The notes under the pieces were generated by a model. The model worked only from the letters and a program-made list of their open reading frames with translations, had not been told where the DNA came from and did no database searches. A stretch of 5,400 bases of DNA, from positions 1-5,400 of the forward strand of contig CAIUHT010001416.1 in the NCBI GenBank assembly GCA_903898975.1. Reading direction: 5' to 3'. Shown piece after piece: positions 1 through 5,096 of the stretch (positions are counted from its first letter, which is position 1; each line of letters begins with the position of its first letter). A program made the position numbers and the translations under genes. Source of the DNA: an uncultured Planctomycetaceae bacterium (GTDB taxonomy: Bacteria; Planctomycetota; Planctomycetia; Planctomycetales; Planctomycetaceae).

Positions 1-395
1 CCCAGGCGGTCGGCAATCTCGCGAGCCACTCCCTTGGCGCGGTCGAGCGCCGACTTCCCCGCGGCGGTGGTGTTCATGCTGACCGAGGTGTCGACCAGCA
101 GCACCACATCGCGGCCACTCCCCCCGCCGCCAAACAGGCGGTCCCAGTGCTGGATCGCCGGGCGGGCCAGCATGCCCACCAGCAGCAGCAGGAAGAGGGT
201 CCGCAGCAGGGCGATCAGCGCTTCGACAAACTTTGTCTTGCGCCGCTGCTGCACATAGCTGTCGAACAGGAAGCGGTACGTGCTGAGATCGACCGTCTTG
301 ACGCGAAACAGCGTGAAGAGGTGCAGGATCACCGGGATCGCGGCGATCGGCAAAAAGTACAGCAGGCTGGGGTTGAGCAGCGGGAGCGCGTTCAT
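1..395 (-). CDS. BatA-type membrane protein with VWA domain (N-terminal part, runs off the window)
   Basis: I translated this frame by hand from the ATG at 395-393; it is open for 131 codons to the left edge, so only the N-terminus is present. It starts MNALPLLNPSLLYFL and has a hydrophobic segment at about residues 10-29. A cytoplasmic-looking stretch follows with the family-typical STYRFL and a basic QQRRKTKF run, then a second hydrophobic segment at about 59-77 ending in LARPA. This matches the aerotolerance-regulator (BatA) N-terminal domain. After a glycine-rich spacer, a von Willebrand factor A domain begins at about residue 95 with DVVLLVDTSVSM. D102, S104 and S106 form the first part of a MIDAS metal site. 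The start lies 3 bases after the DUF58 stop, so it is probably the third gene of the moxR operon. The best purine match, GAGG, is 12 bases upstream, which is far for a ribosome site and suggests coupling. By family knowledge it is a membrane-anchored partner of MoxR ATPases; its exact role here is unknown. Confidence 0.92.
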   Translation of the reverse strand, partial: MNALPLLNPSLLYFLPIAAIPVILHLFTLFRVKTVDLSTYRFLFDSYVQQRRKTKFVEALIALLRTLFLLLLVGMLARPAIQHWDRLFGGGGSGRDVVLLVDTSVSMNTTAAGKSALDRAKGVAREIADRL

Positions 396-398
396 GGG

Positions 399-1286
399 TC
401 AGCCCAGCCTCGCACGCTTGTCGAGGAACTCTGCGAGACAGGCATCGTACGGCTGGCTGGTCTCGGCGAGGTGGTAGCTGATCTTCCGCTGCGCGCACGC
501 CGCCTGCAGATTGGCGGTGAACTGCCCGATCCGCTCGAGGTACTTCTGCCGAAGACTGTTGGGATTCACCACGACCCGTCCCGCCCCCTCCATGTCTTTG
601 AAGCGGGTGGTGCGGTCCCAGGGAAACTTCAGCTCGGCGGGGTCCAGCACATGGAAGACCAGCACCTCGTGCTTGTCGTGCCGGAAGTGCTGCAGCCCCT
701 GGGCAATCGCCTCTTCACGGTCCAGCAGGTCGCTGATCAGGATCACCAGCCCCCGGCGCCGGATCCGCTCGGCGACCCGGTGCAGCACCGGCCCGACAGC
801 GGTGTCCCCCTCGGACGCGCTGGCGTCGAGGGCGTCGAGCACCCGCCGAAACTGCGTCGGGTGCGCCTGCGGGGGAATGAAGGTCTTGATGTCGGTGTCG
901 AACAGCGTCAGCCCGACTGCGTCGTTCTGCCTCAGCAGCAGGTGCGCGAGGGCGGCGGCGAGGTAGCAGCCGTAACCCAGTTTCGACAGCTCCCCGCTCT
1001 GAAAGGCCATCGACCGCGAGCAGTCGAGCAGGATGTTGGCCCGCAGGTTCGTCTCGTCTTCGAACAGCTTGACGTAGTACTTGTCGGTGCGGGCCAGCAC
1101 CTTCCAGTCGATGGTCGAGATCTGGTCGCCCGGCGTGTACGCGCGGTGGTCGAGATACTCGGCCGAAAACCCGTGGAACGGGCTGCGATGCCGACCGGTG
1201 ATGAACCCTTCCACCACCTGCCGGGCCACCAGCTCCATGTTGCCCACCCGGGCCAGCCCGGCGGGATCCAGGTAGCTTTCAGCCAT
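399..1286 (-). CDS. DUF58 family protein (vWA-like MoxR partner)
   Basis: This is a 295-residue protein, a normal length for soluble DUF58 proteins. The family signature is visible as RAYTPGDQISTIDW at residues 48-61, followed by the ART motif and KLFEDE at 73-78. A vWA-like core follows: ILLDCSRSM at 85-93, with D88, S90 and S92 as a DxSxS MIDAS motif, then T162, and ILISDLLD with D186. No signal peptide or membrane helix is visible, so a cytoplasmic location is likely. I chose the ATG at 1286-1284 over an in-frame GTG three bases earlier. The ATG overlaps the moxR stop as TGATG, and a GAGGG at 1297-1293 lies 6 bases before it. By family knowledge, DUF58 proteins are encoded beside MoxR ATPases and are thought to act with them in protein maturation or cell-envelope and stress functions. 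The substrate cannot be told from sequence. Confidence 0.95.
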   Translation of the reverse strand: MAESYLDPAGLARVGNMELVARQVVEGFITGRHRSPFHGFSAEYLDHRAYTPGDQISTIDWKVLARTDKYYVKLFEDETNLRANILLDCSRSMAFQSGELSKLGYGCYLAAALAHLLLRQNDAVGLTLFDTDIKTFIPPQAHPTQFRRVLDALDASASEGDTAVGPVLHRVAERIRRRGLVILISDLLDREEAIAQGLQHFRHDKHEVLVFHVLDPAELKFPWDRTTRFKDMEGAGRVVVNPNSLRQKYLERIGQFTANLQAACAQRKISYHLAETSQPYDACLAEFLDKRARLG

Positions 1287-1288
1287 CA
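1284..1288 (-). promoter_or_regulatory. TGATG stop/start overlap (translational coupling, moxR to DUF58)
   Basis: On the minus strand the moxR stop TGA (1288-1286) shares its A with the DUF58 ATG (1286-1284). A GAGGG at 1297-1293 inside the last moxR codons gives a 6-base spacing. This arrangement normally lets ribosomes terminating on the first gene reinitiate on the second, keeping the two proteins in a fixed ratio. Coupling is inferred from layout. Confidence 0.85.
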
Positions 1289-2332
1289 CTCGCCCTCGCG
1301 GATCACGGTGAACAGGCGATCGATGATGTCGTCGGTGGTGATGCTGTCGCTCTCGGCGGCGAAGCTGGTGGTCAGGCGGTGCCGCAGCACGGGAAACGCG
1401 ACATACCGGATGTCTTCCGAAGAGACATGCACGCGGCCATCGAGCAGGGCGTTCGCCTTGGCTCCCAGCAGCAGCGCCTGGCAGGCCCGTGGTCCCGCCC
1501 CCCAGCTGAGGTATTTGCGGATGAAGTCGGGGGCTTCGTCCGACTTCGGCCGCGTCGCCCGCACCAGCTTGACCGCGTACGTCGAGACCGACCGCCCCAC
1601 AATCACCTTCCGCACCACCTGCTGCAGCCGCACAATGTCTTCCGCCGTCAGCGCCGCCGCCAGCTTGGGCGGGGTCCCGCTGGTGGTCTGCTCGGCGATC
1701 GCCAACTCCTCTTCAAAGGTCGGGTAATCGACCAGGATCTTGAACATGAAGCGGTCCAGCTGCGCCTCGGGCAGCGGGTAAGTCCCTTCCTGCTCGATCG
1801 GGTTCTGCGTCCCCAGCACCAGGAACGGACGGGGCAGGCTGAACGTCTCCCCGGCACATGTCACCTGGTACTCCTGCATTGCCTGCAGCAGCGCCGCCTG
1901 GGTCTTGGGGGGGGTCCGGTTGATTTCGTCCCCCAGCAGGATGTTGGTGAAGACCGGCCCCTTCACAAACCGCATCCGCCGCCGGCCGGTTCCCTCTTCT
2001 TCGTCAAGAATTTCGGTCCCGGTGATGTCCGACGGCATCAGGTCGGGCGTGAACTGGATCCGCTTGAACTCCAGCGACAGCAGCTGCGAGATCGTCGAGA
2101 TCATCAGCGTCTTCGCCAGCCCGGGAACCCCTTCGAGCATGCAGTGCCCCTGCGCGAACATCGCGATCAGCACCTGCCGCAGCACGTCCTGCTGCCCGTG
2201 AATCACCCGGGCCAACTGCTCGTTCATCTGGCCGAAGATCCTGGCCAGTTCTTCTGCCGCCTTCAGATCGGCCGGCTCGGCCTGAACCTCGGCCCCCTTC
2301 GAGTCCCACGCCCGCGCACCCAGCTTCGACAT
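1286..2332 (-). CDS. MoxR family AAA+ ATPase
   Basis: This 348-residue protein has all the core AAA+ motifs of the MoxR branch. Walker A is GVPGLAKT at 68-75. Walker B is ILLGDEINR at 131-139, with D135 and E136. Sensor 1 lies in GTQNPIEQEGTYPLPEAQLDRF at 174-195, with N177 and candidate arginine finger R194. A C-terminal lid follows with the sensor-2-like GAGPRA at 278-283. The first ~20 residues are a short extension. The ATG at 2332 has a good ribosome site, GAGG at 2341-2338, 5 bases away. It is the first gene of the leftward operon, ends by overlapping the DUF58 start, and is preceded by a long untranslated region with a tandem repeat. By family knowledge, MoxR ATPases form hexamers that remodel or insert cofactors into client proteins, usually with VWA partners such as those encoded next door. 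All catalytic residues look intact. Confidence 0.97.
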   Translation of the reverse strand: MSKLGARAWDSKGAEVQAEPADLKAAEELARIFGQMNEQLARVIHGQQDVLRQVLIAMFAQGHCMLEGVPGLAKTLMISTISQLLSLEFKRIQFTPDLMPSDITGTEILDEEEGTGRRRMRFVKGPVFTNILLGDEINRTPPKTQAALLQAMQEYQVTCAGETFSLPRPFLVLGTQNPIEQEGTYPLPEAQLDRFMFKILVDYPTFEEELAIAEQTTSGTPPKLAAALTAEDIVRLQQVVRKVIVGRSVSTYAVKLVRATRPKSDEAPDFIRKYLSWGAGPRACQALLLGAKANALLDGRVHVSSEDIRYVAFPVLRHRLTTSFAAESDSITTDDIIDRLFTVIREGE

Positions 2333-2337
2333 GCCTG

Positions 2338-2341
2338 CCTC
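2338..2341 (-). promoter_or_regulatory. Shine-Dalgarno GAGG of the MoxR gene
   Basis: The minus strand reads GAGGCAGGC then ATG, which puts GAGG 5 bases before the start. This fixes the moxR start at 2332. It also shows that the organism uses Shine-Dalgarno sites at some genes, unlike the rightward gene of this window. Confidence 0.7.
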
Positions 2342-2431
2342 GCTCTCGTCAGGTTGCGAAAGCCAGACCCCAACACCAGGGCCCGCTCTCTGCGTTCACT
2401 TCGTGTGGCAATCGCCGACGGCCCAAGCCCC

Positions 2432-2516
2432 CGGCGCACTCTCCCGGCGCACTCTCCCGGCGCACTCTCCCGGCGCACTCTCCCGGCGCACTCTCCCGGC
2501 GCACTTTCCCGGCTCA
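2432..2516. repeat. 13-bp tandem repeat, six copies plus a decayed end
   Basis: The unit CGGCGCACTCTCC occurs five times without change (2432-2444, 2445-2457, 2458-2470, 2471-2483, 2484-2496). A sixth copy with one C-to-T change lies at 2497-2509, and a degraded partial copy follows to about 2516. A weak 9/13 match (2419-2431) precedes the array. It lies 100-185 bases upstream of the moxR start and, on the coding strand of that operon, reads as repeated GGAGAGTGCGCCG. The near-perfect copies point to recent slippage expansion. It may sit in the 5' leader or promoter of the operon; its function is unknown. Because 13 is not a multiple of 3, any reading frame through it cycles every 39 bases, so I do not regard it as coding. 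Confidence 0.95.
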
Positions 2517-2518
2517 CC

Positions 2519-2528
2519 TTAAATACAA
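2519..2528 (-). promoter_or_regulatory. AT-rich patch, possible -10 region for the moxR operon
   Basis: This is the most AT-rich run between the moxR start and position 2700; on the minus strand it reads TTGTATTTAA. TATTTA (2525-2520) could act as a -10 box placing the 13-bp repeat array in the transcribed leader. I see no good -35 hexamer at the right distance, so this is only a candidate. Confidence 0.2.
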
Positions 2529-2714
2529 CGATGGCCGATTCCATCCGCGGTCCGCGTCCCCCGCTCTCACGGGCGTCCTGTCCCACCGCCACGCTCCCGC
2601 CCGGCTCAACGAGGCACTGGTCCCCCACCAACCGGTGAGACGCCTGGCTCAACGCGAGATTCCATCGCGGTCCCGCCGCGCTGGCCTCCTCTCACCCGTC
2701 CTCAGTGGCTCCCG

Positions 2715-2737
2715 CCGACACGGCGTGCCGCTGTCGG
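2715..2737. other. Strong imperfect hairpin (9-bp stem, one bulge)
   Basis: CCGACA (2715-2720) pairs with TGTCGG (2732-2737), and CGG (2721-2723) pairs with CCG (2728-2730). The loop is CGTG and C2731 is bulged. On the plus strand TTT follows, which is too short for a convincing intrinsic terminator, and no plus-strand gene precedes it in the window. It could be a protein-binding site, an RNA structure or a remnant of a former terminator. Confidence 0.55.
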
Positions 2738-2751
2738 TTTGCCGCGATTCT

Positions 2752-2766
2752 CCGCAAGATTTGCGG
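2752..2766. other. Second hairpin, CCGCAA/TTGCGG
   Basis: CCGCAA (2752-2757) is followed by GAT and then TTGCGG (2761-2766), a perfect 6-bp inverted repeat with a 3-base loop. It lies 15 bases after the larger hairpin. Its left arm could instead pair with TTGCCG at 2739-2744, with one bulge, so two mutually exclusive folds are possible if the region is transcribed. Confidence 0.4.
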
Positions 2767-3129
2767 TGAATCATCCCCCCGGCCTCGATTTGTTTCGGGA
2801 AGCCCCGCCTCCACGAACGCATCAAAGATGCCTTACATTGACCCGCCACTGGGTGAATGTCAAGCAGATTCCCGCGGAGTTGAGAGGTTCCGCCCCACTC
2901 CTGCGGCCACTCCCGGCACGTCGCACGCACTCTCGCAACGGAATCGTCCCTCCCCGGGGAAGACTCCACCGGCCAAGTTTGGGACGAACTCGCCCGGCTG
3001 TGGGTCACTGGTCAATCTCCATCCCTCGCGGGGACCGGGCCCTCAACCCAGCCCGGCCCAACCCAATTCCGTCCAGTCCCGTGCGTGGAAGTCCCGTTCA
3101 CGGGTGTGGCTCATCGGACTGCTCGATCT

Positions 3130-3193
3130 CTGGTCCCAGATCAGACTGGTCCCAGACAAGACTGGTCCCAGACAAGACTGGCTCAAGACAAGA
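3130..3193. repeat. 16-bp tandem repeat, four copies, palindromic core
   Basis: The unit CTGGTCCCAGACAAGA is exact at 3146-3161 and 3162-3177. It has two changes at 3130-3145 (AGATCAGA end) and two at 3178-3193 (CTGGCTCAAG). The CTGG..CCAG core is a small palindrome in the first three copies and is broken in the fourth. The array lies about 290-350 bases upstream of the start of the rightward gene. A direct array of short palindromes could be a set of regulator sites; slippage alone could also explain it. Confidence 0.9.
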
Positions 3194-3243
3194 GAGGTCG
3201 GCCCGCCCATCACGTCGCCGGTGTCGCGTCCCCTTGCTCCCGC

Positions 3244-3257
3244 AGTCCTGCAGGACT
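3244..3257. repeat. 14-bp perfect palindrome
   Basis: AGTCCTGCAGGACT is its own reverse complement across all 14 bases and the symmetry stops at both ends. It lies 3 bases before a run of G-triplets. A dimeric regulator could bind such a site; nothing identifies the protein. Confidence 0.8.
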
Positions 3258-3260
3258 CTC

Positions 3261-3283
3261 GGGCGGGTGGGCGGGTGGGCGGG
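3261..3283 (+). other. G-quadruplex motif (six GGG runs, one-base loops)
   Basis: Six GGG runs at 3261, 3265, 3269, 3273, 3277 and 3281 are separated by single bases alternating C and T. It is also a nearly three-copy tandem repeat of GGGCGGGT. Four runs with one-base loops are enough for a very stable parallel quadruplex, so this string has spare runs. It is on the non-template strand of the rightward gene, 200 bases before its start. Formation in the cell is inferred from the motif. Confidence 0.85.
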
Positions 3284-3345
3284 TTCCTCTGCGGAAAATG
3301 CGCGTCTGGCAGGAAAAGTGGTCCTCCCGGTCGCCCCGGACTGCT

Positions 3346-3351
3346 TATGAT
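3346..3351 (+). promoter_or_regulatory. Possible -10 box of the TlpA-like gene
   Basis: TATGAT differs from the sigma-70 consensus by one base and lies in an otherwise GC-rich stretch, preceded by TGCT. It would give a leader of about 125 bases before the ATG at 3483 and would put the G-quadruplex and palindrome just upstream of the promoter. No clear -35 hexamer is found 16-18 bases before it, so confidence is low. Confidence 0.28.
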
Positions 3352-3482
3352 GTCTGCCAGTCAGGTCTGCCGGGGCGGGTCCTTTCCCGTCTAAACCCGC
3401 AGCGCCCGCCTCGCGACGGGTGAATCCAGCCCGGTTTTGTGAATTCGCACTTCTTCGACTGACCCTGCCGACGCTCCTGTTC

Positions 3483-5096
3483 ATGACTCCGCACCGCATA
3501 CTCGCCCTTGGACTGATGTGGCTGGTGGGACTGGCGACTCCCCTGTTCGGCCAGGTCGCCGATCGCCCCCCCGCCTCGCGCCCCACCCCGCAGGCAGCCC
3601 GCGCCCTGTTCCAGGAGTCGTTGCGGAAACTGGCCGGGCTGCAGTCCCTGCGGTACACCGCCGACTTCGAATTCGACATTCCCGCCCCCAAGGCCGAAGC
3701 CCCCGACCCCAATCCGGACCCCGCCCGCGTCGAAGCTCCCCCGGTCTTTCTCGAAGGCTCGGCCCCCCTCGTGCGCCAGCGGGCCACCGCCCAGGTCACC
3801 TGGAACCGCCTTCCCACGCCGGCCGATTCGGACACACCGCGCGTCCAGTTTGACATGCGTGGCGAGGTTTCCACCCTGGGTCCCGTCCCTCAGCCCGCCC
3901 GGGGTGGTCCCAAACAACCCGCCGGCGAGGCCCCCCCGGTGAAGGAGACCGACTCCACCAAAACGCCGGTTGTCCCGCTCCGTATCTGTTTCAACGGCAC
4001 CCTGCTGCGCGTGCTTGTTCCTCAGGAAAAAGTCATCTTCCAGTACGATTCTCTCGATGGCGAATTCAACGTCGCCGGGCTGGGGCTGTTCGTGCCACTG
4101 CTCGACAACGGCTTTCTCCCCGGACCGGTCACCCTCGATCTCGCCCCCGAGGGAACCGAGGTCGTGGCCCTTCCCCCGACCAAGATCAACGACGAACTCT
4201 GCCACGTCCTTGAGGTGCGGGTCCCACTGGCGCACCTGTGGGATGAAGAACCCTCTCCATCCGGCGAAGAGACCGAGAACGTCGAGAAACCCGGGCAGGT
4301 TCCCATGCAGGTCCGCCGTCTGTTTTTGGCCCAGTCCGACCTGCTCCCCCGGCGGGTGATGGTGTTCCCCCCCGGGCGGATCCCCCCTGCGGAAGGGGAG
4401 GCGACCTCCGAGGCCTCAAATCAAGCCGGGGCTCAGCCCGAGCCGAGGGACCAGGAGCCCACCCCCGCAGGCCGCGCCCGCGGCGAAATTCCCGAGGGAA
4501 TGCGGGGACGCGAAGCCCCGCCCGCGCGACCGACCGTGGTGACTTTCCGCGACCTGGAACCCAATCGCGAGGTCACCCCGAGCGACTTCGAACTCGAGAT
4601 TCCGGGGGATTATGAGGTCCGTGAAGTGGTGGACGCCCTCATCTCGGGGCTGGAGACGGGCGATTCGCTGCCCGATTTCGAATGGCAGTCGGCACAGGGT
4701 GAGCCGGTGGGCTGGCGGGAAGTCTCGGACGACCTGGTCCTGCTGGTCTTCTGGGCGACCTGGGATCACGCGAACTGTCGCATCACGCTGCAGTTGATGC
4801 AGGAACTGCACGAGGAATTCGCCGACCGGGGACTGACCGTGACGGGCGTCTCGCTGGATGCCGACAGCGAGGAAATCGTGCAGGCGAAGCAGTTGGTCAC
4901 GAAGCGGAAATACACGTACCGGATGTTTTACAACGCGTCCGACTTCGCCGAGGACATCGGGTTGATGTCTCTCCCGCACGTGATCCTGCTGGATGCGGAG
5001 GGAAAGGTGCTCTACCAGCACACTGGGGATGACCCGAAGACCGAGAAGCGGCTGCGGAGAGAGCTGGAGAAGCGGCTCCCCGCGCGGAAAGACTGA
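3483..5096 (+). CDS. Exported LolA/DUF2092-like protein with C-terminal TlpA/thioredoxin-fold domain lacking CxxC
   Basis: This 537-residue protein starts with a signal peptide (MTPHR, a hydrophobic core ILALGLMWLVGLA, and a likely cut after about Q24), so it acts outside the cytoplasm. Residues ~36-370 form beta-rich segments broken by Pro-rich insertions. Phrases such as LRICFNGTLLRVLVP, LFLAQSDLLPRRV and TFRDLEPNREVTPSDFELEIP resemble LolA/DUF2092-type domains; this assignment is by pattern only. A charged, low-complexity linker covers ~300-350. Residues ~393-535 match the TlpA/AhpC-TSA fold: GDSLPDF, LLVFWATW at 420-427, VSLDAD, the cis-proline context MSLPHVILLD (P498) and EGKVLYQHTG. 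The usual WCxxC is replaced by WDHANC, leaving one cysteine, C432. The ATG at 3483 places the signal peptide at the N-terminus; an in-frame GTG at 3420 would put 21 residues ahead of it. Neither start has a Shine-Dalgarno site. It stands alone on its strand, and its function is unknown. Confidence 0.88.
   Translation: MTPHRILALGLMWLVGLATPLFGQVADRPPASRPTPQAARALFQESLRKLAGLQSLRYTADFEFDIPAPKAEAPDPNPDPARVEAPPVFLEGSAPLVRQRATAQVTWNRLPTPADSDTPRVQFDMRGEVSTLGPVPQPARGGPKQPAGEAPPVKETDSTKTPVVPLRICFNGTLLRVLVPQEKVIFQYDSLDGEFNVAGLGLFVPLLDNGFLPGPVTLDLAPEGTEVVALPPTKINDELCHVLEVRVPLAHLWDEEPSPSGEETENVEKPGQVPMQVRRLFLAQSDLLPRRVMVFPPGRIPPAEGEATSEASNQAGAQPEPRDQEPTPAGRARGEIPEGMRGREAPPARPTVVTFRDLEPNREVTPSDFELEIPGDYEVREVVDALISGLETGDSLPDFEWQSAQGEPVGWREVSDDLVLLVFWATWDHANCRITLQLMQELHEEFADRGLTVTGVSLDADSEEIVQAKQLVTKRKYTYRMFYNASDFAEDIGLMSLPHVILLDAEGKVLYQHTGDDPKTEKRLRRELEKRLPARKD

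Larger units (their letters stand above)
2517..3243. other. Intergenic region without a supported gene
   Basis: Together with the flanking repeats, this is the middle of the gap between the divergent transcription units. Several frames are open on both strands, but they are rich in Pro, Ser and Arg, lack a recognisable domain or ribosome site, and run straight through tandem repeats. Open frames of this kind arise by chance at this GC content. The contents I can support are the separately listed hairpins (2715-2737, 2752-2766) and 16-bp repeats (3130-3193). There is also a 10-bp TCCCCGGGGA palindrome near 2961-2970, and a short repeated stretch, GATTCCATC followed by GCGGTC, near 2537 and 2658. 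Confidence 0.6.

Noticed and set aside
1287..1289. GTG at 1289 as start of the DUF58 gene
   Set aside because: It adds one residue, leaves only 3 bases to the GAGGG ribosome site, and is less typical than the TGATG overlap using the ATG at 1286.
147..2638. Long open frames on the plus strand opposite the MoxR and DUF58 genes (147-1727 and 1379-2638)
   Set aside because: They are antisense shadows. The minus strand encodes complete, recognisable MoxR and DUF58 proteins with intact motifs, while the plus-strand translations are low-complexity, rich in Gln, Arg and Pro, and match no family.
2263..2652. Minus-strand frame whose translation contains a 13-residue repeat (RESAPGECAGRVR)
   Set aside because: The peptide repeat is simply the 13-bp DNA repeat read through three frames. 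The frame also overlaps the start of moxR, which has a good ribosome site of its own.
2649..3008. 119-codon minus-strand frame upstream of the MoxR operon
   Set aside because: It has an Arg/Ser-rich random-looking translation, no ribosome site and no family resemblance. It also spans the hairpin pair.
2705..3394. 229-codon plus-strand frame and an overlapping 203-codon frame (2739-3350) in the intergenic region
   Set aside because: Composition is Pro/Ser/Arg-rich, no domain, signal peptide or ribosome site is seen, and both run through the 16-bp repeat and the G-run. Two long overlapping frames in different phases suggest chance openness at high GC.
3420..3482. GTG at 3420 as start of the TlpA-like gene (558 residues)
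   Set aside because: It would put 21 extra residues in front of a normal signal peptide and has no ribosome site. The ATG at 3483 gives a typical n-region, hydrophobic core and cleavage region. The GTG cannot be fully excluded because the ATG also lacks a Shine-Dalgarno site.
3098..4235. Long minus-strand frames opposite the TlpA-like gene (3098-3874, 3345-4235)
   Set aside because: They are antisense to a gene with a clear signal peptide and a thioredoxin-fold domain. Their Gly/Arg-rich translations show no domain.
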